This document shows, in pieces, positions 43,121 to 51,464 of a DNA stretch of 64,000 nt. The stretch lies in contig DASXVA010000011.1 of NCBI GenBank assembly GCA_036504515.1, positions 89,396 through 153,395 on the forward strand, in the 5' to 3' direction. Source of the stretch: AWTP1-18 sp036504515. Its GTDB lineage: Bacteria; Pseudomonadota; Gammaproteobacteria; Burkholderiales; Rhodocyclaceae. Numbering within the stretch: the first letter of the stretch is position 1; every line of letters begins with the position of its first letter. Below the pieces are notes generated by a model, which saw nothing but the letters and a program-made list of their open reading frames with translations, did not search any database and was not told where the DNA came from. The translations under genes were made by a program, and so were the position numbers.

Positions 43121-45061
43121 TTACTTCTTGTCTTTGACTTCGGTGAACTCGGCATCCACCACGTCGCCGTCGTCCTTCTTGGCTTCACCGCCAGGGGCTG
43201 CACCGGCACCGGCGCCGGCACCTGCTGCACCAGCAGCAGCCTGGGTATCAGCGTAGATCTTTTCACCCAACTTCTGGCTGACTTGGCCCAGAGCTTCGGA
43301 CTTGGCTTCGAGGGTGGCCTTGTCGCCGGACTTGATGGCTTCTTCGGCTTCCTTGATGGCGGTTTCGATGGCTTCTTTTTCAGAGGCTTCGATCTTGTCG
43401 CCGTGTTCGGACACCGCCTTCTTCACGGAGTGCACCAAGGTGTCGAGCTGGTTGCGGGCATCCACCAGTTCGTGGGCCTTCTTGTCTTCCTCGGCGTGGG
43501 CTTCGGCATCACGCACCATGGCCTGGATTTCTTCTTCACTCAGGCCGGAGTTGGCCTTGATGGTGATCTTGTTTTCCTTGCCGGTGGCCTTGTCCTTGGC
43601 CGACACATGGAGGATGCCGTTAGCGTCGATGTCGAAGGTGACTTCGATCTGGGGCATGCCGCGGGGAGCGGGAGGAATGTCGGACAGGTTGAACTGGCCC
43701 AGGCTCTTGTTGCCGGCGGACATTTCACGCTCACCTTGCAGCACGTGAATGGTCACGGCATTCTGGTTGTCGTCAGCTGTAGAGAAAGTCTGGCTCTGCT
43801 TGGTAGGGATGGTGGTGTTCTTGGTGATCAGCTTGGTCATGACGCCACCCAGGGTTTCAATACCCAGGGAGAGGGGGGTCACGTCCAGCAGCAGCACGTC
43901 CTTCACTTCACCTTGCAGCACGCCGCCCTGGATGGAGGCGCCGATGGCTACGGCTTCGTCGGGGTTCACGTCCTTGCGGGGTTCCTTGCCGAAGAATTCC
44001 TTCACCTTTTCCTGAACCTTGGGCATGCGGGTCATACCGCCCACCAGGATCACGTCGACGATGTCGCTGACCTTGACGCCGGCATCCTTGATGGCCATGC
44101 GGCAGGGCTCAATGGTGCGGGCAACCAGTTCTTCCACCAGGGATTCGAACTTGGCGCGGGTGATCTTCACGGCCAAATGCTTGGGGCCGGAGGCATCGGC
44201 AGTGATGTAGGGCAGATTGACTTCGGTCTGCAGGGAAGAGGACAGCTCGATCTTGGCCTTTTCAGCGGCTTCCTTCAGGCGCTGCAGGGCCAGCACGTCT
44301 TTCTTCAGGTCGACGCCTTGTTCTTTCTTGAATTCGTCGATGATGTAGTCGATCAGGCGCTGGTCGAAGTCTTCGCCGCCGAGGAAGGTGTCACCGTTGG
44401 TGGAGAGCACTTCGAATTGATGCTCACCGTCGATTTCAGCGATGTCGATGATGGAGATGTCGAAAGTACCACCACCCAAGTCATAAACAGCGATCTTGCG
44501 GTCACCTTCCTGCTTGTCCAGGCCGAAAGAAATGGCTGCAGCAGTTGGTTCGTTGATGATGCGCTTGACGTCCAGACCGGCGATACGGCCGGCATCCTTA
44601 GTGGCTTGGCGCTGGCTGTCATTGAAGTAGGCGGGCACGGTGATGACGGCCTCGGTGACTTCTTCACCTAGGTAGTCTTCGGCGGCCTTCTTCATTTTCT
44701 TCAGCACTTCGGCGGAAACCTGGGGAGGCGCCATTTTCTTGTCGCGCACAGAAACCCAGGCGTCGCCGTTGTCGGCCTTGACGATGGCAAAAGGCATCAG
44801 GTCGATGTCTTTTTGCACTTCTTTTTCTTCAAAGCGGCGGCCGATCAGGCGTTTTACCGCGTAGAGGGTGTTTTTGGCGTTGGTCACTGCCTGACGTTTG
44901 GCGGGAGCACCCACCAGAATTTCGCCGTCTTCGGCGTAGGCCACGATGGAGGGAGTGGTCCGTGCGCCTTCAGCGTTTTCAATGACCTTGGGTTTGCCGC
45001 CTTCCATGATGGAAACGCAGCTGTTGGTGGTGCCCAAGTCGATACCGATAATCTTGCCCAT
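43121..45061 (-). CDS. dnaK: Chaperone protein DnaK (Hsp70)
   Basis: A 646-residue Hsp70. ATPase domain from GIDLGTTNSCV through IINEPTAAAISFG and DLGGGTFDIS, then the substrate domain and an Ala/Gly-rich tail ending in DAEFTEVKDKK. Central folding chaperone working with DnaJ and GrpE. A sigma32 promoter lies 59-86 bases upstream of its start, so it can be transcribed separately from grpE. Confidence 0.99.
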   Translation of the reverse strand: MGKIIGIDLGTTNSCVSIMEGGKPKVIENAEGARTTPSIVAYAEDGEILVGAPAKRQAVTNAKNTLYAVKRLIGRRFEEKEVQKDIDLMPFAIVKADNGDAWVSVRDKKMAPPQVSAEVLKKMKKAAEDYLGEEVTEAVITVPAYFNDSQRQATKDAGRIAGLDVKRIINEPTAAAISFGLDKQEGDRKIAVYDLGGGTFDISIIDIAEIDGEHQFEVLSTNGDTFLGGEDFDQRLIDYIIDEFKKEQGVDLKKDVLALQRLKEAAEKAKIELSSSLQTEVNLPYITADASGPKHLAVKITRAKFESLVEELVARTIEPCRMAIKDAGVKVSDIVDVILVGGMTRMPKVQEKVKEFFGKEPRKDVNPDEAVAIGASIQGGVLQGEVKDVLLLDVTPLSLGIETLGGVMTKLITKNTTIPTKQSQTFSTADDNQNAVTIHVLQGEREMSAGNKSLGQFNLSDIPPAPRGMPQIEVTFDIDANGILHVSAKDKATGKENKITIKANSGLSEEEIQAMVRDAEAHAEEDKKAHELVDARNQLDTLVHSVKKAVSEHGDKIEASEKEAIETAIKEAEEAIKSGDKATLEAKSEALGQVSQKLGEKIYADTQAAAGAAGAGAGAGAAPGGEAKKDDGDVVDAEFTEVKDKK

Positions 45062-45119
45062 GTCGAGTTCCTTCGTTCTGAATGTTGTGTGCCTTGCGGC
45101 GAATACTTGCTTGTTCTGG

Positions 45120-45147
45120 AAGTGGGGCTATTACGTTGAATTTCAAG
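45120..45147 (-). promoter_or_regulatory. Sigma32 heat-shock promoter of dnaK
   Basis: On the minus strand CTTGAAA (plus 45141-45147), 13-base spacer, CCCCACTT (plus 45120-45127). This matches the sigma32 consensus CTTGAAA-N11-16-CCCCATNT with a perfect -35. It lies in the 102-base grpE-dnaK gap. Confidence 0.82.
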
Positions 45148-45163
45148 CCCGGATTTCAATCCC

Positions 45164-45700
45164 TTATTGGGAAACCACTACCAAGGCCGGGCGGACGACC
45201 CGGTCGTAGAGGGCATAACCCTTTTGCAGCACCGTGAGCACAGTGTTGGATTCGGTGCCTTCCGGGCCGGGAATCTGGCTAATGGCCTGGTGCTTATGGG
45301 GGTCGAACTTCTCGCCCACAGGGTTGATCTCGTTCAGGCTGGACTTTTCGAAAGCAGCCGCTAATTGCTTGAGGGTCAGTTCGACGCCGGCCTTGAGGGT
45401 TTCGGCATCCTGTTTTTCATTGGCCAGGGCGGCTTCCAGGCTGTCCTTCACGGCCAGGAGTTCGCCGGCGAACTTCTCAACCGCGAATTTGCTGGCTTTG
45501 GTGATGTCTTCCTGGGCCCGGCGGCGAATATTTTCGCCTTCGGCCTTGGCCCGCAGCCAGGCATCGTGGTGCTCGGCGGCCTTGAGTTCAGCGGCCTTGA
45601 GCATTTCCTCAAGGCTGGGCATGACCTCGGCCTGGGGGGCTGCTGCATCAGTGGCCGGCGCTTCCTGGGATTGGGGCTGGTTTTCGAGAGAGTCAGTCAT
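45164..45700 (-). CDS. grpE: Nucleotide exchange factor GrpE
   Basis: A 178-residue protein: acidic, disordered N-terminus, long coiled coil (about 35-90), and beta domain with ending HKHQAISQIPGPE. It releases ADP from DnaK. The ATG at 45700 (MTDSLENQPQ) is preferred over an upstream in-frame start at 45733. Its own sigma32 promoter lies 34-62 bases upstream. Confidence 0.97.
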   Translation of the reverse strand: MTDSLENQPQSQEAPATDAAAPQAEVMPSLEEMLKAAELKAAEHHDAWLRAKAEGENIRRRAQEDITKASKFAVEKFAGELLAVKDSLEAALANEKQDAETLKAGVELTLKQLAAAFEKSSLNEINPVGEKFDPHKHQAISQIPGPEGTESNTVLTVLQKGYALYDRVVRPALVVVSQ

Positions 45701-45734
45701 GGTTCTAACTAAGTGGCTAAAGACAATGCCCACT

Positions 45735-45762
45735 ATGTGGGGTAGGAAAAACGGTTTTCAAG
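45735..45762 (-). promoter_or_regulatory. Sigma32 heat-shock promoter of grpE
   Basis: On the minus strand CTTGAAA (plus 45756-45762), 13-base spacer, CCCCACAT (plus 45735-45742). One mismatch in the core -10 element. Same spacer length as the dnaK promoter. Confidence 0.85.
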
Positions 45763-45783
45763 GCCGGTTTTGCAAAAAATCTG

Positions 45784-45813
45784 CAAAAAAATACGGCTCC
45801 CGCAGGAGCCGTA
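45784..45813 (-). terminator. Rho-independent terminator of the chemoreceptor gene
   Basis: Nine-base stem TACGGCTCC (45792-45800), loop CGCA, GGAGCCGTA (45805-45813); on the minus strand it runs into ATTTTTTTG. It isolates grpE from the chemoreceptor gene upstream. Confidence 0.92.
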
Positions 45814-45834
45814 GGGGGCTGAGGTAGATTTCCG

Positions 45835-47457
45835 TCAGGTACGGAAACGACCGACAGCGCTTTGCAGGTTGGTGGCCAAATCCTGCAGGGCATGGGCTGC
45901 CGCTGCGGTTTGATCTGAAGCGGTATTGTTTTCCCGGGACATGGCAGCAATGGACTCGATGGTCTTGGCTACTTCCGTAAAGACACGGCGCTGTTCTTCC
46001 GTGGCGGCGGCAATGGTATCCAGACCCTTGCCCACTTCGGTCACGGAACTGGCGGCGGCCGTCAGCACGTCGGCCACGGTTTCCACGGACTTCTGGCTAG
46101 AAGCAATGTGGGACAAACCATCGTCGATAGAGTGGCGCACGGCTTCAGATTGCTCCGTAAGGCCCCGGGTTACGGTGTCGATTTCGCTGGCGGAAGCCGC
46201 TGATTTTTCAGCAAGTTTGCGTACTTCATCGGCCACCACCGCGAAGCCGCGGCCCTGTTCGCCGGCCCGGGCCGCTTCAATGGCAGCATTGAGGGCCAGC
46301 AGGTTGGTCTGGTCGGCAATGTCCCGCACTTCCTTGGTCATGCTGGTGATGGCTTCCATGCTGGCCACGAACTGGCTGACGGAATCTGCAATCTGGCGCA
46401 CCGTAGTTTCCACCATGCCTACTTCGTTGACCAGTTGACCAAGGCTGCGGGTGCCTTCCAGGGAGCGGCGTTCGCTTTCCCGGGACTGCTCATTCACTTT
46501 TTCGGTGCTGTGGGCAATCTCGGAAATGCTGGAGACGATCTGATCAACCGCATCTGAGGCCTGGTCTGCCATGGTGTGCTGCTGGGTAGAGCTGCTGGCA
46601 ACCTTTTCTGCCCCACCAACCAAGTCCTGGGCGGCTGACGAAACTTGTCCCGCTGATTCGCCGACCTGTCTTACCAGCCCGGAGAACTTGATCATCATGT
46701 CGTTAAAGACAGAGGAGGCCTGACCAATTTCATCCTGGCCCTTCACATCCAGCCGACGGGTCAAATCCCCTTCACCGGAGGCAATGTCGCGCAGACCGGC
46801 CACCATTTTGTCGATGGGGTTGGTGACGAAATTGCGGATGAAAATGTAGATGAAGGTCAGCAGAGGAATGCTGATGACCAAGGCTGCCGACAGGGACTTG
46901 ATGCGTTGGGAGGAAACCGCCGCATTGACGTTGTCGAGGGAGATTTTCATGCTGACGACGCCAAGGGGTGTCTTTTCAGGCACTTGGTGGCACATCAGAC
47001 AGTCTTTACCCAGGTAGTTGTGCTGGGCAAGGGCAGGCCGTACGACCCGGAGGAATTCACCCTTTTCATCGGCCTGGACTTCGGAAAACTCGACACCTGT
47101 GGTCAACACTTTTTGCTCGACCTCATCGGGTTTCACGTCATCTTTTGCATTTCCCGGGCCAAATTGCTTGGAAACAGGGTCGCCACGGATGACTTTCAGG
47201 TCGCGAATGATGGAAAGCTGCTTGATTTGATCGAGGAACACTTCCCGTTGCCCAACGGTGCCGGTAATCATCATGCCGGTCAGGCCTGCCAGAGTGGATT
47301 CATGCATGGAGAGCGAGAATTCTTTGGCTTGATCGATGGCGGTTTCCCTGCTGGTGTGGCTTTCCCAGAGAATCATCCCCGTCCAGGCCAGCAAAAGCAT
47401 GACCCAGATGGCAATCGTCAAGCGTAACCAGATCTTCATGTCTGAAATACGCAGCAT
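45835..47457 (-). CDS. Methyl-accepting chemotaxis protein with a periplasmic CxxCH heme motif
   Basis: A 540-residue chemoreceptor: membrane helix 1 (8-30), periplasmic sensor (31-188), helix 2 (190-208), HAMP (about 208-262) and a signalling domain with tip EVRDIADQTNLLALNAAIEA. The sensor contains C153-L-M-C156-H157, a c-type heme attachment site, so it probably senses redox state, O2, NO or similar through covalent heme, as in Geobacter-type heme chemoreceptors. AAGGAGG lies eight bases before the ATG. It ends in TFLRT-type sequence without a CheR-docking pentapeptide. Confidence 0.93.
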   Translation of the reverse strand: MLRISDMKIWLRLTIAIWVMLLLAWTGMILWESHTSRETAIDQAKEFSLSMHESTLAGLTGMMITGTVGQREVFLDQIKQLSIIRDLKVIRGDPVSKQFGPGNAKDDVKPDEVEQKVLTTGVEFSEVQADEKGEFLRVVRPALAQHNYLGKDCLMCHQVPEKTPLGVVSMKISLDNVNAAVSSQRIKSLSAALVISIPLLTFIYIFIRNFVTNPIDKMVAGLRDIASGEGDLTRRLDVKGQDEIGQASSVFNDMMIKFSGLVRQVGESAGQVSSAAQDLVGGAEKVASSSTQQHTMADQASDAVDQIVSSISEIAHSTEKVNEQSRESERRSLEGTRSLGQLVNEVGMVETTVRQIADSVSQFVASMEAITSMTKEVRDIADQTNLLALNAAIEAARAGEQGRGFAVVADEVRKLAEKSAASASEIDTVTRGLTEQSEAVRHSIDDGLSHIASSQKSVETVADVLTAAASSVTEVGKGLDTIAAATEEQRRVFTEVAKTIESIAAMSRENNTASDQTAAAAHALQDLATNLQSAVGRFRT

Positions 47458-47531
47458 TGAAAAGTCCTCCTTAAGTGATACCGTGAGTTTATGCCTGAAT
47501 CACTCGTGTTGTGGAGGGGAATTGGACGTAC

Positions 47532-48593
47532 TCAGGCGGTCAAATCCACTTCTTGCATGGTGCCGGCTGTACCGTCTTCATGCAGGTATAAGCCGGTGGC
47601 GGAGATGGCACCCAGGTTTGAATTGTTGTTGCCCCGCAGCTCAAACGCACTGGAAACATGACCTGTGTATAAAGCGCCTATCTGGAGTTCGCCCAAAGAC
47701 TTGAGTTGGCCGCCATTCGCACCGGGTGTCCATACCGAAAGCTTCTTGTAGGCGGCATCATTTTCATCGATCCAGCCATTGCCATCGCTATCCAATTGGG
47801 ATAATTCTCCGAAGCCGGAATTGGTCGCCGGGCCGAAGAGTTCCAGGCCGTTGTCGATGCGGCCATTACCGTTACGGTCAAAGGCTAAATAACCGCTGCC
47901 AGAGGCCAGTTGGGCAATGTTTTCCTTGCTGCCATCCCCGTTCAGATCGAAGCTGAAAGTCTGGTCGCGCAACTGGGCCGCGGTGCCGCCAAAGTTGATG
48001 ACCAGCGGGTCGGTGCGTTTTGCGTCGCCCGCCCGGATGTTGATGTCGGTTTGCTGGCTGAAACTGCGGTTCATGGAAAGGTTCATGGTCAGGTCGATGA
48101 CTTTGCCATCGCTGGTTCGCACCGTCCCGTTCATGGCGACCTGGGTGTTTTCCGTTTCGGTCTGCAGGTGGTGGTAGTTGTAACTCATGCCAAACCCTAC
48201 CTGGCCCTGGGGTGCCGCTTGCTGGGCGGCGTTCTGCAGGGCTGAAGCGGCATCCGAGCTCACGGGGGTGGCGGTTGATGAAGCGCTTGAGCCGGTCATG
48301 TTGATGTCTGTGGCAGAAAACACTTTTACCGGCTTGCCGGTCAGCCACTCCACCATCAAGCGAACCATCCTGAGGAAAGGATCGTTTTCCGTGCTATCCC
48401 CTTGCGCCACTTGGCTGGCCTGATTTGCCAAAGCCTGGCCGGTGGAGGAAATGGATGACTGGGTTGCCTGGGCGGTGCTTGTCTGGGGCTGCAGCGGGCG
48501 GCTGGTCCAAACCTGCAGGGATTCGCTTTTTTCTTCCTGATAAGCCAGGTGGTGGAAGGAGCTGAGTTCGAGGCTGGATGCGCTGATTTTCAT
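47532..48593 (-). CDS. EF-hand-like calcium-binding repeat protein
   Basis: A 353-residue protein with no clear signal peptide. The N-terminal half is Ser/Gln/Ala-rich with low complexity; the C-terminal half has three EF-hand-like loops: DLNGDGSKEN, DRNGNGRIDNGLELFG and DSDGNGWIDENDAAY. Such repeats bind Ca2+ and occur in exported or cell-surface proteins. The ATG at 48593 (MKISASSLEL) matches the family-type start. Secretion route and function unknown. It sits between trxC and the chemoreceptor gene on the same strand. Confidence 0.7.
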   Translation of the reverse strand: MKISASSLELSSFHHLAYQEEKSESLQVWTSRPLQPQTSTAQATQSSISSTGQALANQASQVAQGDSTENDPFLRMVRLMVEWLTGKPVKVFSATDINMTGSSASSTATPVSSDAASALQNAAQQAAPQGQVGFGMSYNYHHLQTETENTQVAMNGTVRTSDGKVIDLTMNLSMNRSFSQQTDINIRAGDAKRTDPLVINFGGTAAQLRDQTFSFDLNGDGSKENIAQLASGSGYLAFDRNGNGRIDNGLELFGPATNSGFGELSQLDSDGNGWIDENDAAYKKLSVWTPGANGGQLKSLGELQIGALYTGHVSSAFELRGNNNSNLGAISATGLYLHEDGTAGTMQEVDLTA

Positions 48594-48701
48594 TGCCGGC
48601 ACTTTCCGAAATGATGGGGATGTAGCCATCAACGGCCGGTAAGTCGCCTGCTTTAGCGCTTATTTTTCATGGATTTAAGTAGTATTCAATAAAACATGAG
48701 C

Positions 48702-49142
48702 TTAGGCGACGGATTGAATCCATCCCATGAGATTGCGTGCATCCATGGCACCGGATTGGCGGGCGATCTCGCGACCTTGATGGAAAACGATCAAGGTCGG
48801 AATGCTGCGAATGTTGAAGCGGGCGGCAAGTCCTTGTTCTGCTTCGGTATCAACTTTGGCCAGTCGGTAGGCCGGTTCCAGTTGCCGAGCCGCTTCGGCA
48901 AAGGCCGGCGCCATGGAACGACAGGGGCCGCACCAGGGCGCCCAGAAGTCCACCACCACCGGAATATCGCTACGTCCCACAGAGACGCCAAAGTTACCCG
49001 CCGTCAAAGTCAGGGGCTGCCCGCTAAACAAGGGCTGTTTGCATTTGCCGCAGGTGGGCTGGTCTGCCAGTCGTTGCCCTGGCAGTCGATTGAAGGCCTG
49101 GCAATGGGGGCAGGGGATGATGACGCTATCGGCGGTATTCAT
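48702..49142 (-). CDS. trxC: Thioredoxin 2 (TrxC)
   Basis: A 146-residue thioredoxin with the N-terminal zinc ribbon of TrxC (C11-x-x-C14, C31-x-x-C34) and active site W70-C71-G-P-C74. The zinc ribbon gives oxidant-sensitive, high-potential behaviour in E. coli TrxC. Its ribosome binding site (AAGGAG) lies inside a strong hairpin directly before the ATG. It follows hemH on the minus strand. Confidence 0.95.
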   Translation of the reverse strand: MNTADSVIIPCPHCQAFNRLPGQRLADQPTCGKCKQPLFSGQPLTLTAGNFGVSVGRSDIPVVVDFWAPWCGPCRSMAPAFAEAARQLEPAYRLAKVDTEAEQGLAARFNIRSIPTLIVFHQGREIARQSGAMDARNLMGWIQSVA

Positions 49143-49143
49143 G

Positions 49144-49180
49144 GCGGCTCCTTAATCAGCTTTAGCTGATATGGAGCCGC
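49144..49180 (-). promoter_or_regulatory. Hairpin sequestering the trxC ribosome binding site
   Basis: On the minus strand GCGGCTCC ... GGAGCCGC (plus 49173-49180 and 49144-49151) encloses a second stem ATCAGC/GCTGAT (plus 49155-49170) with a four-base loop. The AGGAG of trxC (plus 49148-49152) is within the outer stem, five bases from the ATG. Fourteen pairs in total. It could be a translational switch, for example an RNA thermometer, or the end of hemH transcripts; there is no T tract, which argues against the latter. Confidence 0.6.
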
Positions 49181-49202
49181 TCACGGTAAATTCAAGCTGA
49201 GT

Positions 49203-50291
49203 TCAAGCTTTTGCGCCGAGGGCCTTGGCTCGTTGCAGGGCTGCGTTGTTGGTGGAGGCGGCGGCTGTGGGCCAGCCTGCCGTGTGCTGTGCCACCAGGT
49301 TGGCCAGGGCGGCAATGGCAGCGGGGCGCTCATTGAGGCAGGGAATGTAATGAAAGGTCTGGCCGCCGGCGGCGATGAATGCTGCCTTGCATTCCAGGGC
49401 GATTTCTTCCAGGGTTTCCAGGCAGTCCGCCATGAAGCCGGGGCAGATCACGTCCACCCGTTTTGTCCCTGCTTTGCCCAGAGCCTCCAGGGTCGGCTGG
49501 GTATAGGGTTCCAGCCATTTGGCTTTGCCGAAACGGGATTGGAAGGTGATGGCGAATTGCGCTTGGTTCAGGCCGAGGGCTTCCGCCAGCAGGCGCCCCG
49601 TCTTGTGGCATTCGCAGAAATAAGGGTCGCCCAGATCCAGGCTGCGACGGGGCAGGCCATGAAAGCTCATGACCAGTTTGTCGGGCTGACCGTTGCTTGC
49701 CCAGTATTCCCGCACCGACAGGGCCAGGGCATCGATGTAGCCGGGCTGGTCGTGGAAGTTGCGAATGCTGCGGATTTCCGGCTGGTTGCGGGTTTTCTTG
49801 AGCCAGTCCGCCACATCGTCCAGCACGCTGGCCGTGGTGGCGGCAGCATATTGGGGATAGAGGGGCAGGATCAGGATGCGCGTCGCACCGGCAGCCTTGA
49901 GCTGGTCCAGGGTCGCGGCGATGGAGGGTTGGCCGTAGCGCATGGCCCAGTCCACCAATAGGTCAGTTTTGCCCTGTTCACCCAACAGCCCCTTGAGCAG
50001 CTTGGCCTGTTTTTCCGTGTGGGCGCGCAGGGGCGAGCCGTCTGCCGTCCAGATGGCGGCGTATTTCTTTGCGGATTTGGCGGGCCGCACGTTGAGGATG
50101 ATGCCGTTCAGGATCAGCCACCACAGGGCCTTGGGAATTTCCACCACCCGGGGGTCCGAAAGGAATTGCTTGAGGTATTTGCGCAGGGCCGGGGCCGTGG
50201 GTGCTTCCGGCGTGCCGAGGTTTACCAGCAGGACGGCGGTTTTGCCCGGCGTACCGTGCTGGTAGTCGGGTTCAGGAGCGAATCGGGGCAT
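49203..50291 (-). CDS. hemH: Ferrochelatase HemH
   Basis: A 362-residue enzyme that inserts Fe2+ into protoporphyrin IX. Motifs: TAVLLVNLGTPEAPT at the start, FHGLPRRSLDLGDPY with the metal-site His, and TFQSRFGKAKWLEPYT near the C-terminal Glu. Lies 18 bases downstream of hrcA and is probably co-transcribed, a common betaproteobacterial pairing. Confidence 0.97.
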   Translation of the reverse strand: MPRFAPEPDYQHGTPGKTAVLLVNLGTPEAPTAPALRKYLKQFLSDPRVVEIPKALWWLILNGIILNVRPAKSAKKYAAIWTADGSPLRAHTEKQAKLLKGLLGEQGKTDLLVDWAMRYGQPSIAATLDQLKAAGATRILILPLYPQYAAATTASVLDDVADWLKKTRNQPEIRSIRNFHDQPGYIDALALSVREYWASNGQPDKLVMSFHGLPRRSLDLGDPYFCECHKTGRLLAEALGLNQAQFAITFQSRFGKAKWLEPYTQPTLEALGKAGTKRVDVICPGFMADCLETLEEIALECKAAFIAAGGQTFHYIPCLNERPAAIAALANLVAQHTAGWPTAAASTNNAALQRAKALGAKA

Positions 50292-50309
50292 GGGGAAAAC
50301 CAGTCAGGT

Positions 50310-51329
50310 TCAGGGGGCGGAAAGGGCGGAGGCGATCAGTTTGGCGGTCACATCCACAATGGGAATGACCCGTTCGTAGGCCATGCGGGTAGGGCCAATG
50401 ACACCGACGGTGCCCAGGATCTGGCCATCCACTTCATAGGGCGCCGCCACCACGCTGCATTCATCCAGGGGGGCAATACCGGATTCGCCGCCGATGAAAA
50501 CTTGCACGCCTTCGGCCCGGTTGGACAGTTCCAGCAACTGGGACAGGGTGGTCTTGTGCTCGAACAGGTCGAACAGTTGGCGCAGGCGGCTCATGTTCGA
50601 GGAAAAGTCTTCCACATCGAGCAGATTGCGTTCGCCGGAAATGACGTAGTGGGCCGAGGTGTCGGCGGTGGCATCGGTGCCGGCTTCCATGGCGGCGGTC
50701 ATCAACTCGGTCATGTCCGTGCGCAACTGGCGCAGCTCTTCCAGCAAGCGACTGCGCATCTGCTCGAAGTCGAGCCCGATGCAGTTCTGGTTGAAATAGT
50801 TGGCGGCTTCGGTGAGTTCCGACGCGGTGTAGTTGCGCTGGGTGAACAGGATGCGGTTTTGCACCTCGCCATCGGCGGTGACGATGATGAGCAGAATGCG
50901 CTTGTCCGACAGGTTGATGAATTCCACCTGTTTGATGCGCGGCTGCTGCCGGCGCGGAGCGATCACCACCCCGGCGAAATGGGTGAGTTCCGATAGCAGT
51001 TGCGATGCCTGGCTGATGACCCGCTGGGGCTGGTTGGGCTGAATGGCGCCCTTCAGATCTGACATTTCCTGCCGGGCCAGGGGCTGCACCGTGAGCAGGG
51101 TGTCCACAAACAGGCGATAACCCAAAGGTGTCGGCACCCGTCCGGCGGAGGTGTGGGGGCTGGTGATGAAGCCCATTTCCTCCAGGTCGGACATGACATT
51201 GCGAATGCTGGCGGGGGAGAGTTCCAGGCCCGAGTACTTGGAGAGCGTCCGGGAGCCGATGGGTTGACCTTCCGCGATATAGCGTTCGATCAGGGTTTTC
51301 AGCAGGGTTTGGGCGCGTGCATCAAGCAT
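50310..51329 (-). CDS. hrcA: Heat-inducible transcription repressor HrcA
   Basis: A 339-residue repressor: N-terminal winged helix (about 1-75, ARAQTLLKTLIERYIAEGQPIG, SPASIRNVMSDLEEMG), GAF-like core and dimer domain. HrcA binds CIRCE elements to repress groE. No CIRCE sequence (TTAGCACTC-N9-GAGTGCTAA) is in this window, so its targets lie elsewhere. First gene of hrcA-hemH-trxC. Confidence 0.95.
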   Translation of the reverse strand: MLDARAQTLLKTLIERYIAEGQPIGSRTLSKYSGLELSPASIRNVMSDLEEMGFITSPHTSAGRVPTPLGYRLFVDTLLTVQPLARQEMSDLKGAIQPNQPQRVISQASQLLSELTHFAGVVIAPRRQQPRIKQVEFINLSDKRILLIIVTADGEVQNRILFTQRNYTASELTEAANYFNQNCIGLDFEQMRSRLLEELRQLRTDMTELMTAAMEAGTDATADTSAHYVISGERNLLDVEDFSSNMSRLRQLFDLFEHKTTLSQLLELSNRAEGVQVFIGGESGIAPLDECSVVAAPYEVDGQILGTVGVIGPTRMAYERVIPIVDVTAKLIASALSAP

Positions 51330-51383
51330 GGTGCGATTCTAACGAAAGAGTCCCGCCTTGGTCTTGTCGGATTCACGACGCGG

Positions 51384-51412
51384 ACATGGGGGCTAAGGGA
51401 TTGAAAGTTAAG
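51384..51412 (-). promoter_or_regulatory. Possible sigma32 promoter of hrcA-hemH
   Basis: On the minus strand CCCCATGT (plus 51384-51391) matches the sigma32 -10 consensus perfectly; CTTAACT (plus 51406-51412) 14 bases upstream matches the -35 in four of seven positions. Weaker than the grpE and dnaK promoters. Confidence 0.45.
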
Positions 51413-51464
51413 GGATGGCTTCTGGAACCAGTCTTGCATGTTCATGGCGAATAAGGGAGATTTC

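Noticed and set aside
43283..44671. 462-codon plus-strand frame opposite dnaK
   Set aside because: Shadow of dnaK codon bias; the reverse frame carries an unmistakable full-length Hsp70.
50310..51440. CIRCE operator expected near hrcA or grpE-dnaK
   Set aside because: No TTAGCACTC/GAGTGCTAA repeat was found; sigma32-type elements explain the heat-shock genes here.
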